From: Chlorobium ferrooxidans DSM 13031
GTDB taxonomy: Bacteria; Bacteroidota; Chlorobiia; Chlorobiales; Chlorobiaceae
NCBI RefSeq assembly: GCF_000168715.1
Contig: NZ_AASE01000020.1
Location: 1-39,732, forward strand
DNA: 39,732 bases
Direction: 5' to 3'
Below, piece after piece: positions 1 to 5,862 of the stretch. Both the position numbers and the translations under genes were made by a program. Positions within the stretch are counted from its first letter, which is position 1, and each line of letters starts with the position of its first letter. Below the pieces are notes generated by a model. The model worked only from the letters and a program-made list of their open reading frames with translations. It was not told where the DNA came from and searched no databases.

Positions 1-428
1 AAACACAGGCAGACAAAGGGATCAGGGAGGATAAAATTTGGATCAGCAAATTCATGGAGCTGGGGAAAGGTCTTTGGGGCGACAATCCTGCTGATCTTGA
101 AACTCTGCTCGATCTTTTCCTTGCGCACCTTGACCACTATGAGAGAGTGCTCATTCTCCGAGCACTTCAGAAAGCCCCGAACTGGATTTATGAACTGGTG
201 GAAGTACCCAAGGCTCTTCTGATGCTTGCTGGCAGCGGAAAACTTGAGATGAAAACTGAAAGCAGGCAATTCCCGAAACCAGGCTACTGCTTTGTCCGTG
301 AAGGTGAAACCGAACTATTCCAGCTTTACTTCGATGGTGGTAGTGAGCGGAAACTTCAGCTCAAAAATCTTCTGAAATGTCGCTGCATGGTGCATGCTCG
401 TTGGGAATTCACGATTCCTGAAGCATAA
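1..428 (+). CDS. C-terminal part of a probable restriction endonuclease (5' end outside window)
   Basis: The reading frame is open to the first base of the window, and the first in-frame ATG at 54 has no convincing ribosome binding site, so this is most likely the 3' end of a longer gene. About 141 residues are visible. The tail contains KLQLKNLLKCRCMVHARW, which resembles the C-terminal strand region of some type II restriction enzymes, but no PD-(D/E)xK core can be assigned in this fragment. The main support is context: it runs convergently into the DNA methyltransferase at 409-1515, and the two genes overlap by 20 bases at their 3' ends, a common arrangement in restriction-modification pairs. 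The endonuclease identity is an inference; an unrelated accessory protein remains possible. Confidence 0.5.
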   Translation, partial: TQADKGIREDKIWISKFMELGKGLWGDNPADLETLLDLFLAHLDHYERVLILRALQKAPNWIYELVEVPKALLMLAGSGKLEMKTESRQFPKPGYCFVREGETELFQLYFDGGSERKLQLKNLLKCRCMVHARWEFTIPEA

Positions 429-1515
429 GCGCTCCCTGAACCCGTGCGTTGCGCCTGCCTGATATGTCCACATAATCCGGATTGATCTCAATACCGACGC
501 ATTTTCTGTTGAGTTCCTGCGAAACAATGCCAACTGTTCCGGCTCCATAGAAAGGATCAAGAATCAGATCATTTTCCTCTGACCCGGCTAATATGCATGG
601 CCGCACCAGATTTTTCGGGAAAACTGCAAAATGGGCTTCTGCACAAGGTTCAGTATTGATGGACCAGACTGTGCGCTTGTTTTTAAAGCCGTTTCCGTTT
701 GTATACGACTCCTTGATTGCTTCCTGATTGAAGTAGTACTGCTCGGATTTTGAAAACATGAAGAGGTATTCATGAGCAACAGTCAGGCGGTCTTTTACAC
801 TTTCAGGCTGGCAATTCGGTTTGTGCCAGATGATGTCATTGCGCAGATACCACCCGTCAAGCTGGCAAGCCATTGCAACCATCCATGCCACGCCGATCAG
901 GTCTTTTTTCTTGAGTCCATCAGGTGTTGGCGGACGGTACGACATTGCCCTGCCCCGGTTTTTGGAGTCCTCCTGTCGCCATTTTCTGCCGCCGGAAGTA
1001 TAGGTATTACCGATGTTCAGCCAGAAGGTTCCGTCAGATTTCAGGACACGTCGAACTTCCGAGAATATTTCAACAAGAGTCTTTATATAATCCTGAAGGT
1101 CAGGCTCGGCGCCAATCTGGTTTTCAACGCCATAATCCCTTACACCCCAGTATGGAGGAGAGGTGACTACGCATCTGAACGTATCGTCAGGAAGTTGTTT
1201 GATAATATCTCTGGTGTCACCGTTGATCACCTGAATCCCCTCTTCATCAAGCTGATCTATGTTGATGAAACGGTTTGACGCTGAGGCTCTCTCTGGCTCG
1301 GCAGTGACAATATCCGCATTGCCCTGTTCGAGGAAAGGACGACCGACTTTTTTTCGGCCAAACATGGCAAAATCCGAAAGAACAGATTCTTCAATAAGAT
1401 GATCTCTGCCGGATTTATCGGTCTGCAAGCGCTCTTCGAGAATATACTGCCGGATTCTTGCTGAAGATACGCCCAGATAGAGAGCTGCTTCTTCTGTAGT
1501 ATAATACTTGCTCAT
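409..1515 (-). CDS. site-specific DNA methyltransferase with N-terminal helix-turn-helix
   Basis: This 368-residue protein transfers a methyl group from S-adenosylmethionine to an exocyclic amino group in DNA (cytosine N4 or adenine N6). Residues 1-45 look like an excisionase/MerR-type helix-turn-helix (YYTTEEAALYLGVSSARIRQ). The catalytic motif TSPPYWG lies near residues 118-124 and the SAM-binding motif DPFYGAGT at 320-327, so the order is catalytic-then-SAM as in beta-group amino-methyltransferases, with the target-recognition region between. SPPY is most often seen in N4-cytosine enzymes, but base specificity cannot be settled from sequence. It overlaps the convergent probable endonuclease by 20 bases, so it probably protects host DNA in a type II system. 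The added DNA-binding domain could also bind the gene's own promoter. The ATG start at 1515 is the first in frame. Confidence 0.85.
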   Translation of the reverse strand: MSKYYTTEEAALYLGVSSARIRQYILEERLQTDKSGRDHLIEESVLSDFAMFGRKKVGRPFLEQGNADIVTAEPERASASNRFINIDQLDEEGIQVINGDTRDIIKQLPDDTFRCVVTSPPYWGVRDYGVENQIGAEPDLQDYIKTLVEIFSEVRRVLKSDGTFWLNIGNTYTSGGRKWRQEDSKNRGRAMSYRPPTPDGLKKKDLIGVAWMVAMACQLDGWYLRNDIIWHKPNCQPESVKDRLTVAHEYLFMFSKSEQYYFNQEAIKESYTNGNGFKNKRTVWSINTEPCAEAHFAVFPKNLVRPCILAGSEENDLILDPFYGAGTVGIVSQELNRKCVGIEINPDYVDISGRRNARVQGALMLQES

Positions 1516-1818
1516 GCGTAAGGTTTTTATACTAATGTAGAAAAACTCTCATAAAAAGCAATTCGATAATGCACAATCATACAACTTCGGGGTATGCAGG
1601 CCGGAGGAGTTTCACCTCCACCTATGACTTCAGGGGACGCCCGCGACAAACTCTACAAAACGGGCTCAAGCGCAAACAGAGTAAAGCGGGACACCTCGGA
1701 GACCTTGTATTTTGCTACCAATGTTTCGCCCCCAGGGGGGCTTGAATATGGAGATTTTGAATTCTGGATGGAAGAGAAAAGATAGTGGGAGGAGCAATAG
1801 ATCTATGTTTGGAGCTCT
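1516..1818. other. non-coding gap with a degenerate hairpin repeat
   Basis: No credible gene is seen in these 303 bases; a 63-codon frame at 1594-1785 (+) has no recognisable features. The gap contains a short inverted repeat around 1602-1620 (ggagg/cctcc). A diverged copy of the GCTACC hairpin element at 1714-1741 is listed separately. Confidence 0.5.
1714..1741. repeat. degenerate copy of the GCTACC hairpin repeat
   Basis: The block gctaccaatg-tttc followed by the palindrome gccccc-ag-gggggc matches the second half of the elements at 4839-5117. The stem is kept although its bases differ from the other copies (gcccc-tac-ggggc and gctcc-tct-ggagc). The other hairpin of the full element is absent here, so this is a partial or decayed copy. 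Confidence 0.6.
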
Positions 1819-1893
1819 TTAATTCGAAGCATGCGGTGAGCTCTCTATTTCGTCAAGCTTTCTGACCGCTTCTGTTGTCCAGACAACTTTCAT
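1819..1893 (-). pseudogene. truncated ParE/RelE-type toxin remnant
   Basis: Directly after the Phd-like antitoxin, an ATG overlaps its stop codon as ATGA (1893-1890), the usual coupling in these operons. The frame reads MKVVWTTEAVRKLDEIESS and then stops at 1819 after 24 codons. The first 16 or so residues look like the N-terminus of a ParE/RelE toxin (start, beta strand, then an AxxxLxxI helix). An intact toxin would have about 90-100 residues. Further downstream no frame resumes a toxin-like sequence, so the rest of the gene has been lost rather than frameshifted. The break lies at about 1840, where the motif gagctct occurs twice (1812-1818 and 1838-1844). Confidence 0.7.
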
Positions 1894-2180
1894 TGCTTGC
1901 CGGAGGCTCTTTTGTCTGCAAGCATTTTCCTGACCTCTTCGGTACCATATACCTCGCCGGATTCGGCTGCGGCCAGACCCTGCTCAACCGAAGCAACAAA
2001 CTGTTTATGATAGACGAGACTGTCGTACTCTTTCGGTGAAAGAAGCACTCCGGCAGCCCGGCCATTCTGGGTAATAATCAACGGATGCCCGGTCGCCTGA
2101 ACCTTTTTCAGACAGGAAGAGATGCCGGCTTTGAACTCACCCAACGGAATGATATCGCTTGAAGCCCGAATGTTTTTCAT
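1890..2180 (-). CDS. Phd/YefM-family antitoxin
   Basis: This 96-residue protein has the Phd/YefM fold: an N-terminal DNA-binding region (SSDIIPLGEFKAGISSCLKK), the strand pair HPLIITQNGRAAGVLLSPKEYDS, and a charged C-terminal helix expected to wrap the toxin. Family members repress their own operon and neutralise a ParE, RelE or Doc toxin. Here the partner gene is only a 24-codon stub beginning at the overlapping ATGA, so this antitoxin appears orphaned. It may persist as a repressor or protect against related toxins elsewhere; that is inference. Confidence 0.85.
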   Translation of the reverse strand: MKNIRASSDIIPLGEFKAGISSCLKKVQATGHPLIITQNGRAAGVLLSPKEYDSLVYHKQFVASVEQGLAAAESGEVYGTEEVRKMLADKRASGKQ

Positions 2181-2310
2181 AATTAAGAACCGTTTTTAGA
2201 CCATAATTCAAATCTTTATTCAGATCTTAATATAACCATATTCTCTCAAACCAATGCGTCACTTCGCAAAATGCAACTTCGCCCTCGTTGAAGAGATTTT
2301 GAATGCTGGA

Positions 2311-2382
2311 TTGTCATCCCGAACTGAAGGGAGGGATCTGGTTTTCGGAAAAAGAGATCTCTCTCTGCGTTCGAGATGACAT
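2311..2382. repeat. long imperfect palindromic element (dispersed-repeat type)
   Basis: The arms tgtcatcccgaac (2312-2324) and gttcgagatgaca (2369-2381) are inverted repeats with one mismatch. Inside them gagggatct and agatctctctc can pair as well, giving one long hairpin about 70 bases in length. It lies between the Phd antitoxin and the OsmC gene and has the look of a dispersed MITE- or REP-like repeat. No coding capacity is credible here. Confidence 0.65.
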
Positions 2383-2424
2383 TTTGGGGTTCTTGGTGGA
2401 AGAGAAGCAGGGGGCGTTGCTGGC

Positions 2425-2838
2425 TCAGGCCAGTTCGGTGCTCCAGGTTATGTTGCAGCCGGAGCCGCGGAGCATGGCGGCGACGCTGCAGTACTTCTCC
2501 ATGGAGAGTCCGGCGGCTTTTTCGAGATCGGCAAGAGAGCCGTCCAGGCTCTTCATCCGGTATCTGATGTGGATCGAGGTAAAAACCTTCGGGTGCTCCT
2601 CCGCCCTTTCAGCCTCAAGATCAGCCTGGAGCAGGGTCAGCTCCTTTCGCATCTTTTTGATGATGGCGATAATATCCATCATGGAGCAGGCTCCAAGCGC
2701 TTCAAGCACCGTATCCATCGGTGTGGCATACTTTGCCGGGCCTGAAAAATCCATGGTGGCGTCAAAACGGGTCTTCTGGCCCTTCGCGTTGACGCCGACG
2801 AGGGGCAATTGGCCTTTGAAGGTAACGGTAGTATGCAT
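2425..2838 (-). CDS. OsmC/Ohr-family peroxide-reducing protein
   Basis: This 137-residue cytoplasmic protein matches the OsmC-like family, which reduces organic hydroperoxides with a pair of cysteines. The first cysteine is C51 in ALGACSMMD, at the start of the long central helix. The second is C117 in SMEKYCSVAAML, near the C-terminus, at the usual family spacing. C128 is an additional cysteine. It is shorter than Ohr proteins that carry a full N-terminal strand pair, so it belongs to the general OsmC/YhfA-like group and its substrate is uncertain. It stands alone, with repeats on its downstream side. A longer frame on the opposite strand (2303-2965) is judged to be a shadow. Confidence 0.85.
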   Translation of the reverse strand: MHTTVTFKGQLPLVGVNAKGQKTRFDATMDFSGPAKYATPMDTVLEALGACSMMDIIAIIKKMRKELTLLQADLEAERAEEHPKVFTSIHIRYRMKSLDGSLADLEKAAGLSMEKYCSVAAMLRGSGCNITWSTELA

Positions 2839-3184
2839 AGTTCAAAATCTGTTACGGGGTTCAATTAGTGCGTTGGGCGGTACTCGGAATCCTCATGTAC
2901 CCGTTGTACATTCCGGTTCCTGCGTTCCGTCCGCCTTCTCCTTGAACCCTTCACGACGATTTTGAGAGGTCCAGGAAAAATAAGATACTACTTCTGTTCG
3001 CTCAAATCCCCCTATTCAAGTTAGGGGGTGCCAAGACACATAATGCTGCAACGTGCAACTTTGTTGAAACTTATAGAAGAGAGCCCAAGTTACCTTCAAT
3101 ACAAATTGTAGATCGAAAAGAGTACATTACTGCATCTGGCAGGATGGTACAATTCAAGAGAAGGAACAAGAACAACTGCTGCCC
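2839..3184. other. non-coding gap with two palindromes, upstream of the pterin genes
   Basis: These 346 bases lie between divergent genes and carry no credible gene. They hold an inverted repeat at 2885-2915 (cggaat ... atgtac-ccgtt-gtacattccg) and a perfect 7-bp stem at 3008-3028 (cccccta, loop ttcaagt, taggggg). The promoter of the PTPS-folE pair should lie in the right half, but I cannot assign -10/-35 boxes with confidence. Confidence 0.45.
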
Positions 3185-3634
3185 ATGAATGAGCTTTTGG
3201 AAAAACCGAGAAGAGTCTACGTTTCACGAAAAATAGAGTTCAATGCTGCGCATCGGCTTTTCAATCCGGACTTTACGGATGAAGAGAACGGTGAAATTTA
3301 CGGAAAATGCAGCAATAAAAACGGGCACGGCCACAACTATCTGCTTGAAATCACGCTTTACGGCGTGGTTGACCCGGCTACCGGCTTCCTCTTTGACCTC
3401 AAGGAGCTGAAGGCTATTCTTGAGGAGGAGATCATTGAGCGGTTCGATCACCGCAACCTCAACCTTGACGTGCCGGAGCTGAGGGAATGCGTACCGACAA
3501 CCGAAGTGCTTGCTGTGCTGATCTGGGATATACTCGAACAACGACTGCGTAACATCAATAACCGGGAGATCGCTCTCCACGAAGTAAAAATATATGAAAC
3601 AGGAAAAAATTCCGTCCGCTATCTCGGCGAGTAA
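3185..3634 (+). CDS. 6-pyruvoyl-tetrahydropterin synthase / QueD family
   Basis: This 149-residue enzyme acts on 7,8-dihydroneopterin triphosphate, the product of FolE encoded by the overlapping next gene. Zinc-binding histidines are visible as H23 (FNAAHRL) and H48/H50 (NGHGHNY). The likely catalytic cysteine is C42, with D88-H89 (ERFDHRNLN) and E138 (IYETGKNSV) completing the active site. The stretch [14 protein letters not shown] is closer to animal PTPS (KCNNPNGHGHNY) than to the CxxxHGH of E. coli QueD. That suggests a role in tetrahydrobiopterin-type cofactor synthesis, known in green sulfur bacteria as glycosylated biopterins. A queuosine-precursor role (6-carboxy-tetrahydropterin) remains possible. 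Confidence 0.85.
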   Translation: MNELLEKPRRVYVSRKIEFNAAHRLFNPDFTDEENGEIYGKCSNKNGHGHNYLLEITLYGVVDPATGFLFDLKELKAILEEEIIERFDHRNLNLDVPELRECVPTTEVLAVLIWDILEQRLRNINNREIALHEVKIYETGKNSVRYLGE

Positions 3635-4265
3635 TCCGCTCCCTTCGGGTCGCGGGAGCTGCTGCGATGATGATGACTGTTATAGAGATACACCCGATAC
3701 CGAACCGCACATTCTCGGAGGGCTCTCCGAAGCGGTGACTGCCATGCTTGAGGGGATCGGCGAGGACCCCCGGCGCGAAGGGCTGCTCAAAACACCCGAG
3801 CGGGTTGCCCGATCCATGCGCTTTCTGACAAGAGGGTACAGCCAGGATCCGGAGGAGCTGCTTAAAAATGCGGTCTTCACCGAGTCCTATGACGAGATGG
3901 TACTGGTGAAGGATATCGACATCTTCTCGATGTGCGAGCACCACATGCTCCCCTTTTTCGGCAAGGCGCATATCGCCTACATTCCTGACGGCAAGATTGT
4001 GGGGCTCTCAAAACTTGCCCGTGTGGCGGAGGTCTTTTCCCGCCGCCTTCAGGTGCAGGAGCGGCTTACCCAGCAGATACGCGACGCCATCCAGAGTGTG
4101 CTCAACCCGAAAGGGGTCGGCGTGGTGATTGAGGCCCGCCACATGTGCATGGTTATGCGGGGCGTGGAGAAGCTTAACTCCGTAACCACAACATCAGCCA
4201 TGTCGGGGCAGTTTATTACATCACAGTCGACACGGAGTGAGTTTTTGCGGTTAATAAAACCGTAG
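3594..4265 (+). CDS. folE: GTP cyclohydrolase I
   Basis: FolE opens the imidazole ring of GTP to give 7,8-dihydroneopterin triphosphate and formate, the first step of folate, biopterin and deazaguanine synthesis. The 223-residue protein shows the zinc site C114-H117 in [11 protein letters not shown] and C185 in [10 protein letters not shown], with H183 beside it, plus the conserved PERVA and GLSKLAR segments. The first 35 residues are variable and Cys/Asp-rich (SCCDDDDCY). The gene begins inside the upstream PTPS gene (41-base overlap), which indicates one transcript and probably translational coupling; no other ATG is available before the conserved domain. It ends just before a GTAG-hairpin element at 4293-4318. 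Confidence 0.95.
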   Translation: MKQEKIPSAISASNPLPSGRGSCCDDDDCYRDTPDTEPHILGGLSEAVTAMLEGIGEDPRREGLLKTPERVARSMRFLTRGYSQDPEELLKNAVFTESYDEMVLVKDIDIFSMCEHHMLPFFGKAHIAYIPDGKIVGLSKLARVAEVFSRRLQVQERLTQQIRDAIQSVLNPKGVGVVIEARHMCMVMRGVEKLNSVTTTSAMSGQFITSQSTRSEFLRLIKP

Positions 4266-4292
4266 AAAACAGATTAGGACACGAAATCTACT

Positions 4293-4318
4293 GTAGGGGC
4301 AATCCTGCGTGATTGCCC
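4293..4318 (+). repeat. GTAG-hairpin (REP-like) element between folE and hupD
   Basis: A GTAG tetranucleotide at 4293-4296 is followed immediately by a perfect 8-bp stem, gggcaatc (4297-4304), loop ctgcgt, gattgccc (4311-4318). GTAG plus a hairpin is the layout of REP elements recognised by RAYT transposases. It sits in the 69-base gap between two convergent genes, where it could also help stop transcription from either side, although no T-run follows. Confidence 0.6.
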
Positions 4319-4334
4319 GTATAACGCATTTCAA

Positions 4335-4814
4335 TTATTCTTCTGCTGACAACCAGCTGTCAACAATGGCTCTTCCCTTCTCTACGGCTTCAGGGAGAAG
4401 CCCGGATACTTCGGCGCTCAGGTTGAGCGAGAGTTCGAGCTCTCTGGGGGGGATGCCGATCAGCACCAGCTCCTTCGGCATTCTGCCGCGCAGTTTGGCT
4501 ACACCGATCAGTTCGCTGAAGCCCATCTGGTGGGAGCTCATCTTGCGGTGGATGAAGGCGGGTAGCTCTTCGTTGCGATAAACGTAAACTCCCCGATCGT
4601 ACTCAAGGGGAATAAGCGCGTCAAAGACCATCAGGGCATCGCATGACTCGATAAAGTCGAGCAGATAGACCCCCTGGGTGCCTCCGTCGATAAAGCTGAC
4701 CGATTCTGGATAGGATGAAGATTCACGGAACGCGTTGACCGCTGCCACGCCGAAGCCCTCGTCACCATGGAGGGTGTTGCCGAGGCCGATTATGTTGATC
4801 TTGCTGTGTTTCAA
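4335..4814 (-). CDS. hupD: [NiFe]-hydrogenase maturation protease
   Basis: HupD/HyaD endopeptidases cut the C-terminal tail from the hydrogenase large subunit after the nickel centre is inserted. The protein shows IIGLGNTLHGDEGFG at its N-terminus, DGGT, VFDALIPLEYDRG and SSHQMGF. Counting from the TTG at 4844, the likely nickel-contacting residues are E29, D75 and H105, matching Glu16, Asp62 and His93 of E. coli HybD. The frame has no ATG or GTG before the conserved region. TTG at 4844 would start inside a palindromic repeat, so TTG at 4814 (159 residues, MKHSKINIIGLGN) is preferred; the start is uncertain. Its target is HupL at 5863-7581. It is separated from hupC by a terminator and a tandem repeat, so it may have its own promoter or depend on read-through. 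Confidence 0.88.
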   Translation of the reverse strand: MKHSKINIIGLGNTLHGDEGFGVAAVNAFRESSSYPESVSFIDGGTQGVYLLDFIESCDALMVFDALIPLEYDRGVYVYRNEELPAFIHRKMSSHQMGFSELIGVAKLRGRMPKELVLIGIPPRELELSLNLSAEVSGLLPEAVEKGRAIVDSWLSAEE

Positions 4815-4838
4815 TTTATTTGTGCTTTTTTTACCCTC

Positions 4839-5117
4839 CCCCAACTGCCGTTGGGGGCTACCGATATTACGCCCCTACGGGGCTTAAAAAAGAAATTCAA
4901 TACGTCCGTTCCTGATCCAGCCAACTTCGTTGGGGCTACCAATGTCGCGCTCCTCTGGAGCTGAAAAAAAAACAGAGGGTTCACATTACCCTGACCATCC
5001 AAACCCGTTGGGGGCTACCGATATTTCGCCCCTACGGGGCTAAGAAAGAAATTCAATATGTCCATTCCTGATCCAGCCAACTTCGTTGGGGCTACCAATG
5101 TCGTGCTCCTCTGGAGC
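4839..5117. repeat. tandem array of four REP-like double hairpins
   Basis: A unit of about 157 bases occurs twice (from 4839 and from about 5000). Each unit is made of two related sub-elements, at 4839-4883, 4921-4961, 5000-5040 and 5077-5117. Every sub-element has a first stem ending in gttgg(ggg), the core ggctacc-rat, and a second palindrome. The second stem is gcccc-tac-ggggc in two copies and gctcc-tct-ggagc in the other two, and pairing is kept in all. The first stem is ccccaac-tgcc-gttgggg in one copy and ccaac-ttc-gttgg in two; in the third sub-element it is weaker. On the minus strand GTAG precedes the first hairpin. Nothing here codes. Confidence 0.85.
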
Positions 5118-5118
5118 T

Positions 5119-5145
5119 AAAAAAAGCCCCCGACGAATCGGGGGC
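5119..5145 (-). terminator. intrinsic terminator of hupSLC
   Basis: On the minus strand an 8-bp stem (gcccccga, loop, tcgggggc; 5126-5145) is followed by a run of seven T. It starts 21 bases after the hupC stop codon and separates hupSLC from hupD. Confidence 0.85.
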
Positions 5146-5166
5146 AAAAGAGCGATGGAAACAGCG

Positions 5167-5850
5167 TTAACTCGGTTCCTCTTCCACCTTGTGCTTGAAG
5201 CCTGTTATGATCGATGAGGTGACGCTGGTGCGGTCAACCACATCGTGACGAATCACGGCATAGATGTGCATGATGAAGTAGACCGGGAAGATCCAGGCCA
5301 TGACATGATGCGCAAAGTGCAGCGAGTAGCTTCCGCCGAAGAGCGGAATCAGCCAGCCGAACATGGTGGAGTTGAACCCGCCTGGGTTGTTCTCTCCATA
5401 CATTGCCAGCCCGGTGAAGATCATGAAGCTGGAACCGCAGAAGATAAAGATAAAGTGCGCCAGCGCGGCAACCGGGTTGTGCCCCACATAGTTCGGCTCG
5501 TCACTCCTCAGAAACAGATAGGACTCAACCTGCTCCCGGAAGGGTTTGCCCCACCATGAGGGTGACCAGGGCTGGAATCCGCCGAATCGGGCATATTTGT
5601 CGTTACCGAACAGCGCCCAGTAGAGACGGAAGAGGAAGTTGGCGACAAAGATAAACGCTGCAACAAAGTGCATGTAGCGCCACCACGCCATCCCCTTGTA
5701 CCAGACCGCCTCACCGAGAGGCGGATTGATCAGCGGAGCTGCAATATAGAGGCCGGTTATCATCAGAATCACAATCGAGAGCGCATTGATCCAGTGATAG
5801 AACCTTACCGGCAGCCTCCAGACGTAGATCTCTTCAATTATTCTACCCAT
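5167..5850 (-). CDS. hupC: [NiFe]-hydrogenase cytochrome b subunit
   Basis: HupC/HyaC anchors the hydrogenase dimer in the membrane and passes electrons from the HupS iron-sulfur clusters through two b hemes to the quinone pool. The 227-residue protein has about four membrane helices. Candidate heme ligands are H19 (RFYHW), H61 (RYMHFVAAF), H178/H181/H182 (SLHFAHHVMAW) and H195 (FIMHIYAVIRHD). The start has a good ribosome binding site (aaggag, 6-7 bases upstream) and follows hupL by 12 bases. It is the last gene before the intrinsic terminator at 5119-5145. Confidence 0.95.
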   Translation of the reverse strand: MGRIIEEIYVWRLPVRFYHWINALSIVILMITGLYIAAPLINPPLGEAVWYKGMAWWRYMHFVAAFIFVANFLFRLYWALFGNDKYARFGGFQPWSPSWWGKPFREQVESYLFLRSDEPNYVGHNPVAALAHFIFIFCGSSFMIFTGLAMYGENNPGGFNSTMFGWLIPLFGGSYSLHFAHHVMAWIFPVYFIMHIYAVIRHDVVDRTSVTSSIITGFKHKVEEEPS

Positions 5851-5862
5851 GAGAAGCTCCTT

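Noticed and set aside
1594..1785. A 63-codon plus-strand frame.
   Set aside because: It crosses the degenerate hairpin repeat and shows no domain or ribosome binding site.
2303..2965. A 220-codon open frame on the plus strand.
   Set aside because: It begins in the palindromic repeat and runs opposite the OsmC gene, which has clear family motifs.
4839..5117. Possible CRISPR array.
   Set aside because: Repeats are not of uniform length, spacers are not unique (the units are tandem duplicates), and no cas gene is near.
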